Assembly: GCA_047621345.1 (NCBI GenBank)
Contig: JBLHLW010000013.1
Coordinates: 11,202-75,201, forward strand
Length of the DNA: 64,000 nucleotides
DNA from: Actimicrobium sp047621345
GTDB lineage: Bacteria; Pseudomonadota; Gammaproteobacteria; Burkholderiales; Burkholderiaceae_D
Reading direction: 5' to 3'
Both the position numbers and the translations under genes were made by a program. This document shows positions 44,640-53,767 of this stretch, piece after piece (the stretch's first letter is position 1; every line of letters starts with the position of its first letter). The notes under the pieces are model-generated. The model was given only the letters and a program-made list of their open reading frames with translations. It made no database searches and was not told the DNA's origin.

Positions 44640-45846
44640 ACTATCCCCGCGCGCGTCGTGGATTCTGATCCTGTCGGCCAGCGCCATCCTGATGATCACA
44701 ATGGGAGCGCGCCTGACCACCGGCTTGTTCATGTCGCCCATCAACACATCAACAGGGCTAGGTATTGTATCCATCAGTTTTGCGCTGGCGGTCGGCCAGT
44801 TCGTCTGGGGAGCCGCACAGCCGATATTCGGCATTGTGGCCGACAAATATGGCTCGCCCAAGATCATCATCGCAGGCGCATTAATGCTAGCCACAGGGCT
44901 AGCCATCACGCCATTCATGTCGAGCCAATGGGGCCTGATGCTCAGTATGGGATTACTCAGCGCGGCTGGCGCTGGTGCTGGCAGTTTCTCCATCCTGATC
45001 GGCGCCACTGCCCGATCGCTGCCACCGCAGCGGCGCGCCTTCGCCGCCGGCTTTATTAACGCTGGTGGCTCGCTAGGCCAGTTCGTCTTTGCACCACTGA
45101 TGCAGGCAATTATTAGTTCGGCCGGTTGGGTGATGGCGATGTTCACGATGGCAGCGACCACACTACTGACGATACCGCTGGCTTGGTCTTTTCGAAAAAA
45201 GAAGGTCGTCGCAACCCCTGCGAGCACAGTGATCAACGAAATCGGGCTGGGCCGACAAGTGCGCTTGGCCATGCGTGACCGCAGTTACTTGTGCCTGCAT
45301 GCCGGATTTTTTACATGCGGCTTTCATATCGCGTTTTTAGTCACGCATTTGCCAGGGGAAGTCGCCCTGTGCAATCTGTCCGCGGGGGTCTCGGCGACGG
45401 CACTGGCACTGATAGGCCTGTTCAATATTATTGGCAGCCTGTCGGCAGGTGCACTCGGGTCGCGCTTCCGCATGAAATATCTTCTCGTAGCGATGTATGC
45501 CAGTCGAGCCGTCATCATCGCAGCCTATTTGCTGGCTCCCAAGAATGCCTGGACCTTCTATATTTTTGCTGCGGCACTCGGGTTGACATGGCTAGCAACC
45601 GTGCCGCCAACCGCTGGACTGGTGGGAAAGTTGTTTGGTATGCGCTATCTGGCCACGCTATTCGGACTCACATTGCTGTCACACCAGATTGGCGGTTTCT
45701 TTGGCGCCTGGCTGGGCGGTCTGGCCATGGAGCGCTTTGGGAACTACAACTGGATGTGGTACGCCGATATCGTGCTGGCGCTCGCAGCAGCGCTAGTCAA
45801 CCTGCCCATCCGGGAAGCACCGTTATCCGCACCGTTTCCGGCATAA
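44623..45846 (+). CDS. MFS transporter
   Basis: The 407-residue protein has about 12 membrane helices. The start at 44623 (MSTTSELSPRASWILILS) lies inside the end of the marR gene; a longer frame to 44470 is an artefact of overlap. The MFS signature between helices 2 and 3 appears as GIVADKYGSPKIIIAG. The MarR pairing suggests efflux or uptake of the small molecule sensed by that regulator. Substrate unknown. Confidence 0.88.
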   Translation: MSTTSELSPRASWILILSASAILMITMGARLTTGLFMSPINTSTGLGIVSISFALAVGQFVWGAAQPIFGIVADKYGSPKIIIAGALMLATGLAITPFMSSQWGLMLSMGLLSAAGAGAGSFSILIGATARSLPPQRRAFAAGFINAGGSLGQFVFAPLMQAIISSAGWVMAMFTMAATTLLTIPLAWSFRKKKVVATPASTVINEIGLGRQVRLAMRDRSYLCLHAGFFTCGFHIAFLVTHLPGEVALCNLSAGVSATALALIGLFNIIGSLSAGALGSRFRMKYLLVAMYASRAVIIAAYLLAPKNAWTFYIFAAALGLTWLATVPPTAGLVGKLFGMRYLATLFGLTLLSHQIGGFFGAWLGGLAMERFGNYNWMWYADIVLALAAALVNLPIREAPLSAPFPA

Positions 45847-45971
45847 GCAAAAATTACTGACAATTTAAGGATTGAATTCCAAATCTCATCGACGATGCAG
45901 TCGTCAAACCTTTGTAGGGTGCAAAGTTGAACAGACAGCAAGCGCGCATAAAGTTTACAGTTTTTACTCAA

Positions 45972-45995
45972 ATGAGAACCGATCTCATCTATAAT
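45972..45995 (+). promoter_or_regulatory. Fur-box-like operator overlapping a promoter
   Basis: ATGAGA-ACCGA-TCTCAT (45972-45988) is an inverted repeat close to the AATGAGAAT-type Fur box. A perfect TATAAT (45990-45995) follows directly, so Fur binding would block RNA polymerase. The next gene in this direction starts at 46119. Iron control is inferred from the site alone. Confidence 0.5.
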
Positions 45996-46118
45996 CAATT
46001 AGCGCTAACGCACCGTGTGCATTCAGCCGCTATTCGATGCCAGCCAGTTCGGTACCCCTCCCGCCAGCCAGCCTTGTCCGGCAAGGACTTCTCCTTGCAC
46101 TTACAGAACTGGAATGTC

Positions 46119-46523
46119 ATGAACTTATCTCAGACTAACACTGCAGTACTGCACCTCATCGACTCCACACCGACCAAGACCGCACCCCCGGAAAAATCCG
46201 AGGAAATGTCGATGCAGATAGAAGAACTCGATCTGCACCTGCACGAACCGAACAAGGCCTCAACGCGACCAGAATTGCTGGTGTCGGCAGTGCTGCATTT
46301 GATGTCGCATTACACTGCCCGCAGTCAGGAAGAGTCATGCATCAAGTTAGCGTCAGTCATTGAGCGTCACTTGAAAGCGCTCGCCAGCCTGCAAAATGTC
46401 GCACCGGTACTTCGTGCGACTTGCCTGCAGTTGTCGACGCAATGGGCGGATATCGTCGACCAAGCCATGATCAAGCCCAAAAAGCGCGGACTGATGAGGC
46501 GCTTGCTGCTAACTGCGCCATAG
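46119..46523 (+). CDS. Hypothetical protein behind a Fur-like box
   Basis: The 134-residue protein starts MNLSQTNTAVLHLIDSTP (ATG 46119, GGAATG upstream); the frame is open further upstream but would run through the promoter. It has an acidic/His-containing N-terminal part (IEELDLHLHEPN) and a helical C-terminal part (LVSAVLHLMSHYTARSQEES; LASVIERHLKALASL). There is no signal peptide or membrane segment. Function unknown; the Fur-like operator suggests expression under iron limitation. Confidence 0.65.
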   Translation: MNLSQTNTAVLHLIDSTPTKTAPPEKSEEMSMQIEELDLHLHEPNKASTRPELLVSAVLHLMSHYTARSQEESCIKLASVIERHLKALASLQNVAPVLRATCLQLSTQWADIVDQAMIKPKKRGLMRRLLLTAP

Positions 46524-46552
46524 CGCAATGTTGATCGTGCAGGCGGCGAAAA

Positions 46553-46993
46553 TCAGCAATTTCCTTTTTTTGCCTGTCCGGGAGGACAGTGGCCGCCGTC
46601 ATGTCGGTTGTCGCGATCATCCCGATCATCGTAGTGATCGTCATGGCGATCTTTCTTGCCCTTCTTGTGTTTTTTCCCGTCCTGCTTCCAGCCACCGCGA
46701 TCGAGTCGCCAGCCATCGCTTTCCTGGCGCCATTGCGGTTGGTCGTAACGATAGTCGATTCGATTACGTTCCCAGTGACCGGTCGACCAGACATGCTGGT
46801 TGCCATTCCAGTTCCAGTAACCGGGGGCCCACAGATAGCCGCTGCGGGGCGAGGGAACGACTTCATAACGTACTGGCGGCGGCGCATCGCCAAGGATGAT
46901 ATTCACGCTGACCTGAGCCATGGCCTGGGTCGGCAGGAAGGCAGCGGAGCTGATGGCTAGCATGGCGACTGTGGCGCAAAGTATTTTTTTCAT
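46553..46993 (-). CDS. WXXGXW-repeat exported protein with metal-rich tail
   Basis: The 146-residue protein starts MKKILCATVAMLAISSAAF with a signal peptide ending at AMA. The mature part has tryptophan/tyrosine repeats (YLWAPGYWNWNGNQHVW, STGHWERNRIDY, DGWRLDRGGW) of the YXWQ/WXXGXW family. It ends with a Lys-rich then Asp/His-rich tail (KDRHDDHYDDRDDRDNRHDG) and two cysteines. The tail looks suited to binding divalent metals. Function of the family is poorly known. Confidence 0.8.
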   Translation of the reverse strand: MKKILCATVAMLAISSAAFLPTQAMAQVSVNIILGDAPPPVRYEVVPSPRSGYLWAPGYWNWNGNQHVWSTGHWERNRIDYRYDQPQWRQESDGWRLDRGGWKQDGKKHKKGKKDRHDDHYDDRDDRDNRHDGGHCPPGQAKKGNC

Positions 46994-47079
46994 TTTGTGC
47001 TCCCGGTAAGTTGAACTGCTGCCGACTATACCCAGAAATACACGAAAGTCCGCATTCAACAAATCTGCTTACACGTTAG

Positions 47080-47739
47080 TTATTGCTGGTGGGGGCGCTG
47101 CAGGCGCTTTTCAACCCGTCGCTGCACGGCTTCGAACAGCATGCTCAGGCACCAGTACAGCAAGGCCGCCGTCACATACAACGGCAACGGCCTAAATGTC
47201 GTGGCGATTACTTCCTTGGTAGCAAGCATCAGCTCGGTGACAGTAATGACTGACACAAGGGACGTATCCTTAATCAGGCTGATCAACGTATTGCCCATCG
47301 ACGGAACGGCAATACGTAAGGCTTGCGGCCCGACGACGAAGCGCAGTGTCTGTATCCACGTCAAGCCAAGACTATAACTAGCCGCCCATTGTCCGCTACT
47401 GACACCCTGAACTGCGCCACGCAAGCTTTCCGACAGGAAGGCACCAGCATTCATGCTCAGCGCCAGAATACCGGCACTCACCGGGGAAAACTCGATGCCG
47501 ATACTGGGCAAGCCGTAATAAATCAGAAACACTTGCACCAGCAGTGGCGTACCACGAATCATGCTGACATAGAGCGCCGCTGGCCATTGCAATATGCGCC
47601 ATGGCAGCAGCCGTGCCGTAGCCAACACGGCCCCGAGCAACAAGCCCCCCGCCATCGAGGCAACCGCAAACATCACCGTGTACAGCACGCCTTTAAGCAT
47701 GATCGGTGCTGCGAGGGTCAATAGTTCGATCAGGGTCAT
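47080..47739 (-). CDS. Amino-acid (cystine-type) ABC transporter permease
   Basis: The 219-residue protein has about five membrane helices and the HisM-type signature: SLLPWRILQWPAALYVSMIRGTP-like region split as AALYVSMIRGTPLLVQVFLI, and the EAA loop near QALRIAVPSMGNTLISLIKD. It is the permease for the substrate-binding protein encoded just upstream, which resembles cystine-binding FliY/TcyA. No ATPase gene is adjacent. A terminator separates it from the binding-protein gene. Confidence 0.88.
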   Translation of the reverse strand: MTLIELLTLAAPIMLKGVLYTVMFAVASMAGGLLLGAVLATARLLPWRILQWPAALYVSMIRGTPLLVQVFLIYYGLPSIGIEFSPVSAGILALSMNAGAFLSESLRGAVQGVSSGQWAASYSLGLTWIQTLRFVVGPQALRIAVPSMGNTLISLIKDTSLVSVITVTELMLATKEVIATTFRPLPLYVTAALLYWCLSMLFEAVQRRVEKRLQRPHQQ

Positions 47740-47763
47740 CGTGTCTCCGGTCTGTCCAGTAGT

Positions 47764-47794
47764 TAAAAAAATCCCCGCATCACTGTGCGGGGAT
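47764..47794 (-). terminator. Terminator/attenuator between binding protein and permease
   Basis: Perfect 9-bp stem ATCCCCGCA/TGCGGGGAT (47771-47779 and 47786-47794) followed on the minus strand by a T run. It lies within the transporter operon, after the binding-protein gene. Partial termination here would give more binding protein than permease, a common arrangement. Confidence 0.8.
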
Positions 47795-47817
47795 TGTGCA
47801 AGTCCTGCTTCAAAAAA

Positions 47818-48624
47818 TCACTTTGCCGCAGGCGATTTGCTCACGTCAATTCCAAACCATTGCACCGAGACTCTGGCAAAGCTGCCATCGGCAATGATGG
47901 CTGCCAGCGCCGTATTGAGCGCGACCTTGAATTGCGGATTGCCCTTGACGAATGGAATGCCCATTTGCGCAACCTCGCCAATCGCCGCACCAGCCTTGAT
48001 CGGCAAGGGCGACGCCTTCAGCAAATACGACACCATCAGGCTATCGTTCAAGGCCGCGTCGACACGACCAGCTGCCAAATCCTGCAAGTACTCGGGCGCG
48101 CCCGGATAACTCTTGACATCAACCCCGGCGACCGCTTTGGCGCGCTCTTCATAATTGGTGCCCTGCCCGACGCCGAGCTTCTTGCCCTTGAGGTCATCGA
48201 GACTGGCAAACTGCCGTTGCTCGTTCTTGCGCACGATCAACTGTGCACTTGATAGGGTATAAGGATCAGAGAAATCGAAGCTCGCCGCGCGCTGCGGCGT
48301 GATGCCCACCTGATTAAGAATGATGTCGTACTTGCCAGCGGACAGACCAGCCAGTATGCCGCTCCATTCGATGGTGGTGAACTCGGGCTTGAGACCCATT
48401 TTTGCCGCCAGTAACCGAGCGACATCGATTTCAAAACCGCTCAATGCGCGGGTTGTCGTATCCCTAAAGTTAAACGGAGGGTAGGTGCCTTCCACCCCGA
48501 CTTTCAACGTACCACGTGCTTGCACGGTGGCCAGTAAATCTGCTGCATTGGCTTGAAGTGCCAGACCGGACAGTAGCAACGCGGCCAACAGACTAACCAA
48601 TTTTCTTGCAGGTGCTGCACGCAT
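47818..48624 (-). CDS. Periplasmic amino-acid (cystine-type) binding protein
   Basis: The 268-residue protein has a signal peptide ending at LQANA before ADLLATVQARG. The class 3 solute-binding features are GTLKVGVEGTYPPFNFRD, SGFEIDVARLLAAKMG, FDFSDPYTLSSAQLIVRKNE and GKKLGVGQGTNYEE. The sequence is nearest in my memory to FliY/TcyA cystine-binding proteins. First gene of a two-gene unit with the permease. Confidence 0.85.
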   Translation of the reverse strand: MRAAPARKLVSLLAALLLSGLALQANAADLLATVQARGTLKVGVEGTYPPFNFRDTTTRALSGFEIDVARLLAAKMGLKPEFTTIEWSGILAGLSAGKYDIILNQVGITPQRAASFDFSDPYTLSSAQLIVRKNEQRQFASLDDLKGKKLGVGQGTNYEERAKAVAGVDVKSYPGAPEYLQDLAAGRVDAALNDSLMVSYLLKASPLPIKAGAAIGEVAQMGIPFVKGNPQFKVALNTALAAIIADGSFARVSVQWFGIDVSKSPAAK

Positions 48625-48925
48625 GGAGTTCCTTATATTCGATGGCCGATAGGCTCGGGGGGCAAAGTGTAGACAGATGGATCGACATTACCAAGGATTT
48701 AAACAGAATGTGCTTACAGCAGAACAGCGAAGCGGCTTGGCTCGGAAAATGACGATTTTCATTACAAATAAAAATACCAATAGCCCACACCCGAATACCG
48801 CGAATATGTTATGTTCGGTGGGTGAATATTTGAAGGGTTTTTACTCTAGCATTTTTATTTACTGCGTCAAGACTCATCCTCTTTAAGCGCACCCTCATTG
48901 ATTTTCACAGCAAAGAGCAACACTC
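48625..48925. other. 301-bp divergent control region
   Basis: AT-rich sequence between the binding-protein gene (minus) and the outer-membrane protein gene (plus). It must hold promoters in both directions, but I see no strong consensus and no gene. Confidence 0.4.
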
Positions 48926-50194
48926 ATGTACAGCTGGACCAAACGTCCCACGTCTCCGCTCCTGACGACCATTGCTCTGGCCACATTGTTACTGCTAGCA
49001 ACCCGCGATGTCCGGGCTGACGACGGCACCACACCAACTTACCTTGTCAGCGGCTTCGGTACGGTCGGCGTGGCCCATTCCAGCGAAAAATACGCCGATT
49101 ACACAGACAGTCCATCGACCAAGCCCAACGGCACCGGCGCGACCCGCCGCTGGAGTACGGACCTCGATACCCTGTTCGGACTACAAATTGCGGCGACGAT
49201 TACCCCGAACCTGTCGGCCGTTTTGCAAGTGATCTCCCAGCAGCAGTACGACAACAGCTATCGCCCTAGCGTAGAGTGGGCCAACATCAAGTACGCGATC
49301 ACGCCCGACTTCATGGTCCGCGTTGGGCGCATCGCCTTGCCAACCTTCCTGGTCGGTGACTACCGCAACGTCGGCTATGCGGTGCCTTGGGTGCGGCCTC
49401 CGGTTGAACTGTATAGCCGGCTAGTGCCAATGACGGCCAACGATGGCATCGATGCGAGCTATCGCACCTACATTGGAGAGGCCAGCAATACGCTGCAACT
49501 AAGCTACGGCAGCGACATATTTCGCAGCCCGCGACTTAACTCGCCAAACAAGGTGCAAAACCTCGTCGGCCTGGTCAATACGTTCACCAGCGGGGCAACC
49601 ACCTTGCGCGCGTCGTACCAGCGCGCAGGGCTGACCGTCCCGGACAGTAACGCATTCTTCGATCGGTACAGACAGTTCGGACCGGCAGGTAATGCGATTG
49701 CAGACAACTATTCGTTAGCGCACCAGCGCATCTCTTTCCTGTCGCTAGGTGCCACCTACGACCCGGGCGACTGGTTCCTGATGAGCGAATGGGGCAGCGG
49801 AAAATTCTCGTCCGTCATTGGCAACCAGACCGCGTGGTATGCCAGCGGCGGTTACCGGCTCGGTGCATGGACACCCTACGCAACGTATTCAACCTCAAAA
49901 AAGCACAGCCCTATATCCGACTCGGGCCTGAATCCAGCGCGGCTCCCCGCCGCGGCAGCCGCCGGTGCGGTGGCTCTCAATGGCGTCCTGAATAACCTGC
50001 TCAAGCCAACCACCAGCAGTACGATTTCACTCGGCACGCGCTGGGACGTCAGGAGCAATGTCGCCCTCAAACTGCAAATTGACCATATCCGGCCGACAGC
50101 CGGTTCATCGGCCGGACTGGTCAATGTTTCCTCGGGCTATTCACCAGATGCCAGCTTCAATGTGGTGAGCCTCGTTGCCGATTTCGTATTTTGA
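48926..50194 (+). CDS. Outer-membrane beta-barrel (porin-like) protein
   Basis: The 422-residue protein has a signal peptide ending near VRADD and a mature part of alternating amphipathic strands. It ends in a terminal phenylalanine (VVSLVADFVF), the BAM recognition signature. MVRVGRIALPTFLVGDYRNVG resembles a phosphate/porin-like barrel segment. The stop overlaps the next gene (TGATG). It probably passes a ligand to the periplasm for the PstS-like protein encoded next. Exact porin family not identified. Confidence 0.82.
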   Translation: MYSWTKRPTSPLLTTIALATLLLLATRDVRADDGTTPTYLVSGFGTVGVAHSSEKYADYTDSPSTKPNGTGATRRWSTDLDTLFGLQIAATITPNLSAVLQVISQQQYDNSYRPSVEWANIKYAITPDFMVRVGRIALPTFLVGDYRNVGYAVPWVRPPVELYSRLVPMTANDGIDASYRTYIGEASNTLQLSYGSDIFRSPRLNSPNKVQNLVGLVNTFTSGATTLRASYQRAGLTVPDSNAFFDRYRQFGPAGNAIADNYSLAHQRISFLSLGATYDPGDWFLMSEWGSGKFSSVIGNQTAWYASGGYRLGAWTPYATYSTSKKHSPISDSGLNPARLPAAAAAGAVALNGVLNNLLKPTTSSTISLGTRWDVRSNVALKLQIDHIRPTAGSSAGLVNVSSGYSPDASFNVVSLVADFVF

Positions 50195-50637
50195 TGAAGA
50201 ACTTCGTGCGTCGTTCATTGCGCCTGTCTCTCGTCACAGTCAGTGTTGTACTGAGCCTGTCCTGCACCGCTGCGACTGCCGACGTGGTGGCCGTCGTCTC
50301 ACTAAAAAGTCCGTTGGCCGGCCTGACAAAAAGTCAGGTCGCCAATCTTTTTCTTGGCAACGCCAGTATGTTGGTGCATGGAGAACCGGTCATACCCATC
50401 GACATGGGCGCCGGTACGCCGGTACGTAACGCGTTCTATGCCAGCTATGCCGGGAAAAATCCCGCCCAAATCAGGGCGCACTGGTCGAAGCTCATTTTTA
50501 CTGGTCGAGGACAGCCGCCAATAGAAGTATCCAGCAGCAGCGAGCTAAAAAGCCTGATCGCCAATAATCCCCGCATGATCGGCTACCTCGACACAACGAT
50601 GCTCGATGGCAGCGTCCGAGCCCTGATATCGCCATGA
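50194..50637 (+). CDS. Short PstS-like periplasmic binding protein
   Basis: The 147-residue protein has a signal peptide ending near TAATA before DVVAVVSLKSPL. SQVANLFLGNASMLVHGEPV, PIDMGAGTPVRNAFYASYAG, HWSKLIFTGRGQPP and IANNPRMIGYLDTTML match the phosphate-binding PstS-like domain in its short form. The start overlaps the porin stop by one base, and its end overlaps the GGDEF-EAL gene by four bases. The role is probably ligand sensing rather than transport, as no PstCAB genes are present. Confidence 0.82.
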   Translation: MKNFVRRSLRLSLVTVSVVLSLSCTAATADVVAVVSLKSPLAGLTKSQVANLFLGNASMLVHGEPVIPIDMGAGTPVRNAFYASYAGKNPAQIRAHWSKLIFTGRGQPPIEVSSSSELKSLIANNPRMIGYLDTTMLDGSVRALISP

Positions 50638-53348
50638 GTTTATTCTGGCTGCACACCCTTTCTCTGCCATCTGTCGTGCGCTTGAAAAGCCCGGGCGTGC
50701 GCTTGCGCTCATGGCTGTACACACTGCCCGAATCAACCATGCTATTTCCGGCCTTCGCACTGTGCTTTCTAGCGGTGATCTGGCTAGCGACCTTGCACTT
50801 CATTAGCGTCGAGCGTGGCAACGCCGAAATGGGAACTACGGCCTTGAGCAGTGAGCTTGCCACCACGTATGAAGCCCAAGTGCTGCGCGCATTGCGCGAT
50901 ATCGACCAGACGCTCAACCTGATCAAATACGCCTATGAACTCAATGGGCAATCCGCTGTTTTGCAAGACCTGAAATCGAAAGCCCTGCTGCCGTCCGATC
51001 TGTTGTTTGTCATCGTGATCACAGACCAGCATGGCGACGTAGTCGCAAGCACGCGCGCTTCGCTACCGCCAATGATGAAAGACGATCAGCAACTGCAAGC
51101 GACGCAAATCGCCGGCGGACTCGTCATCAGCACGCCCCGACACGACACCACCACCGGCGAGGCGAGCCTGCACTTTAGCCGCCGGCTTCTTGGCGCCCGG
51201 GGCAATTTCGCTGGCATGGTCATGCTGTCAGTGGCAACCGATCACTTCGTCAGTGGCTATGAACAAAACAAATTTGGTCAACAGGGCCTGCTGGGCATTG
51301 TTGATAACGATGGTTTGTTTCGCGTCAGGCGCAGCGGTGACCTGCTCTCGGATGGAGAAACAATGGATCCGATGCTCCTGATACCGGCCGCAGGCAAATC
51401 CAGCAATAACACGCGCACTTCGTTGGACAGTGATGGCATCACGCGCCACGCCACCATGCGCAAACTGACGGGTTTTCCCTTGACGGTCATCGCCGGATTG
51501 TCGGACCGCGAACAAATGGCGGGCTTTTATTACGCCCGAAACGAATACCTGACCGGGGCCGGTGCGGGTACCGCCTTGCTGATGCTCTTTACGCTGCTCC
51601 TATGGGGCATGAGCAGGCAGCTGCGCATCAGCCGCCAGCATGATATTGCCGAGCGCAAGCGTACCGAGCAGACACTACGCATCGCCGCTACCGCCTTCGA
51701 TTCGCAAGAAGCAATGCTGATCACCGATGCCAACAAGTTGATCCTGCAAACAAACCGGGCTTTTGTCATCAATACGGGTCACCAGCCAAAGGACATGGTC
51801 GGTCAAAATCTGGATCGACTCGTCTCGGATCACCACGATGCCGATTTCTATCTCGAGATGTGGCGTACCGCGTACGGCACCGGCGTCTGGCAAGGTGAAA
51901 TCTGGCAAACCCATGCCGACGGCAACGCCTATCAGAAATGGCTGACCATCTCCGCAGTGCGGGATGACGATGGCGTGCTGATCAATTACGTCGGTTCGCA
52001 ATACGACATCACAGAACGCAAGCTGGCCGAGGAAAAAATCAACGAACTGGCGTTTTACGACCCGCTCACCGGTTTGCCGAACAGGACGCTCCTTAATGAG
52101 CGACTGCGTCAGGTCATGGCAGTCAGTACCAAGGATGGCAGTCACGCCGCGCTGCTGTTGATTGACCTCGACTACTTCAAGACGATCAACGATACGCTCG
52201 GCCACGACATGGGTGATACGCTCCTCATGCAGGTCGCAGACCAATTGATCACCTGTATCGGTGCTGGGGATAGCGTGGCCCGACTTGGCGGTGACGAATT
52301 CGTAGTCCTGCTCACCGGCCTCGGCAACAACAGGACGGAGGCCGCGACAAAAGTTGACATCACCAGCCTGCGGATACTGGCGGCGCTAGACCATCCGTAC
52401 CTGCTCAACGGTGTCGCCCACCGCAGTACCGCCAGCGTCGGTGTCACGCTCTTCAGCGGTCGCCTGTGCTCCACTGACATCCTGATGAAGCAGGCCGACC
52501 TGGCCATGTACAAAGCCAAGGCCGAAGGCCGCAACACGGTACGCTTTTTTGATCCGGCCATGGAGGCGGCCGTGATGGTGCGTGCCGAACTGGAGCGCGA
52601 CTTACGCGAGGCCATCGAACAACAACAGTTCGTGCTGCATTATCAGGCGCAAATCGCTGATGGCAATCAGGTCAGCGGCGCTGAAGTACTGGTGCGCTGG
52701 TGTCATCCGCATCGTGGCATGGTCTCGCCGATGGAATTTATTCCCTTGGCTGAAGATACCGGACTGATACTGCCGCTCGGCACCTGGGTAATGGAAACCG
52801 CCTGCCATCAGCTTGCCCGCTGGGCCGACGTGCCGGCAATGGAACCACTGACCATTGCCGTCAACGTCAGTGCCTGGCAATTTCAGCAAACCGATTTTGT
52901 CGCCCAAGTCATCGCCGTATTGGAAAGTACGGGTGCGCGGCCGCAGCGATTAAAACTCGAACTGACCGAAAGTCTGCTGGCGGCCAATCTGCAGCAGATC
53001 ATCGAGAAAATGCAGGCACTCAAGGAAATCGGTATCAGTTTTTCGCTGGATGATTTCGGCACCGGTTTTTCTTCGCTCTCTTATTTGAAGTTGCTACCAC
53101 TGGACCAACTGAAGATTGATCAGTCCTTCGTGCGCGATGTCCTGACCGACCCCAACGATGCCGCCATTGCCAGAACCATCATCGCGCTAGCCCAGACCCT
53201 GGGTCTGGATATCATTGCCGAAGGCGTCGAGACCGACGATCAGCGTCGATTCCTCGCCGGTGCCGGCTGCCATGCCTATCAGGGGTATCTGTTCAGCCGG
53301 CCACTGCCGGTGGCAGAGTTCGAAGTGTTTGCGCGCAAGCGGCAATAA
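50634..53348 (+). CDS. Membrane GGDEF-EAL cyclic-di-GMP enzyme with Cache-like and PAS domains
   Basis: The 904-residue protein has two membrane helices (about residues 37-57 and 307-327) around a periplasmic Cache-like sensor. A PAS domain (about 345-460) follows, then GGDEF (about 465-625) and EAL (about 640-895) domains. The GGDEF motif RLGGDEFVVLL is intact, but the upstream inhibitory RxxD site reads GAGD, so product inhibition is probably absent. The EAL domain keeps EVLVRW, NVSAWQFQ, ELTES, DDFGTGFSSL, KIDQSFV and EGVET, so both activities are possible. It is coupled (ATGA) to the PstS-like gene. Confidence 0.93.
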   Translation: MSLFWLHTLSLPSVVRLKSPGVRLRSWLYTLPESTMLFPAFALCFLAVIWLATLHFISVERGNAEMGTTALSSELATTYEAQVLRALRDIDQTLNLIKYAYELNGQSAVLQDLKSKALLPSDLLFVIVITDQHGDVVASTRASLPPMMKDDQQLQATQIAGGLVISTPRHDTTTGEASLHFSRRLLGARGNFAGMVMLSVATDHFVSGYEQNKFGQQGLLGIVDNDGLFRVRRSGDLLSDGETMDPMLLIPAAGKSSNNTRTSLDSDGITRHATMRKLTGFPLTVIAGLSDREQMAGFYYARNEYLTGAGAGTALLMLFTLLLWGMSRQLRISRQHDIAERKRTEQTLRIAATAFDSQEAMLITDANKLILQTNRAFVINTGHQPKDMVGQNLDRLVSDHHDADFYLEMWRTAYGTGVWQGEIWQTHADGNAYQKWLTISAVRDDDGVLINYVGSQYDITERKLAEEKINELAFYDPLTGLPNRTLLNERLRQVMAVSTKDGSHAALLLIDLDYFKTINDTLGHDMGDTLLMQVADQLITCIGAGDSVARLGGDEFVVLLTGLGNNRTEAATKVDITSLRILAALDHPYLLNGVAHRSTASVGVTLFSGRLCSTDILMKQADLAMYKAKAEGRNTVRFFDPAMEAAVMVRAELERDLREAIEQQQFVLHYQAQIADGNQVSGAEVLVRWCHPHRGMVSPMEFIPLAEDTGLILPLGTWVMETACHQLARWADVPAMEPLTIAVNVSAWQFQQTDFVAQVIAVLESTGARPQRLKLELTESLLAANLQQIIEKMQALKEIGISFSLDDFGTGFSSLSYLKLLPLDQLKIDQSFVRDVLTDPNDAAIARTIIALAQTLGLDIIAEGVETDDQRRFLAGAGCHAYQGYLFSRPLPVAEFEVFARKRQ

Positions 53349-53355
53349 CGCCGCA

Positions 53356-53604
53356 TCACCGTATCGCTTCGGCAAACCAGCGCCACTCCGCCGAGGGCAA
53401 CTGCACCCGCGGCGCACGCACCAGGCGACGCCACAGCATCAACCCCAGGCCGGAGCCGAGATAGAGCAAGCCTGCCAGCATCCATGGCCCGACGCTGCCG
53501 AGCAGCCATTTTGCCGCCGGCGTGGCGGCGCCAAACAGCAATACCGCACCGGGAGCCGCGGCGATTCCATTGCGCGAAAGGGGACTGGAACCGTTCGTGT
53601 TCAT
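53356..53604 (-). pseudogene. Truncated EamA/DMT transporter remnant
   Basis: The minus-strand frame reads AVLLFGAATPAAKWLLGSVG, PWMLAGLLYLGSGLGLMLWR and AEWRWFAEAI, the first two helices of an EamA (drug/metabolite transporter) protein. It then stops at 82 residues where about 290 are expected. The remaining ~200 residues are not found downstream, where the GGDEF-EAL gene ends. It is a deletion relic between two plus-strand genes. Confidence 0.75.
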
Positions 53605-53767
53605 TACTCCGGCATCGAGGTCAACATCGCGCCAGTCGCGCATCATTCAGACCACCGGCAATAGCGTGAACAAGCCAGGTTTTAGGCCTCTGCTCGACTC
53701 CTGTGATGGTGTCTGCTGCGGGAATAATGGAAAACTCGCCAATCCCGCGTTCAAGACCGCCGATGAC

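Noticed and set aside
53522..53767. Longer N-terminus for the coiled-coil protein
   Set aside because: The extra 82 residues run antisense to the EamA relic and have no helix-forming pattern like the rest of the protein.
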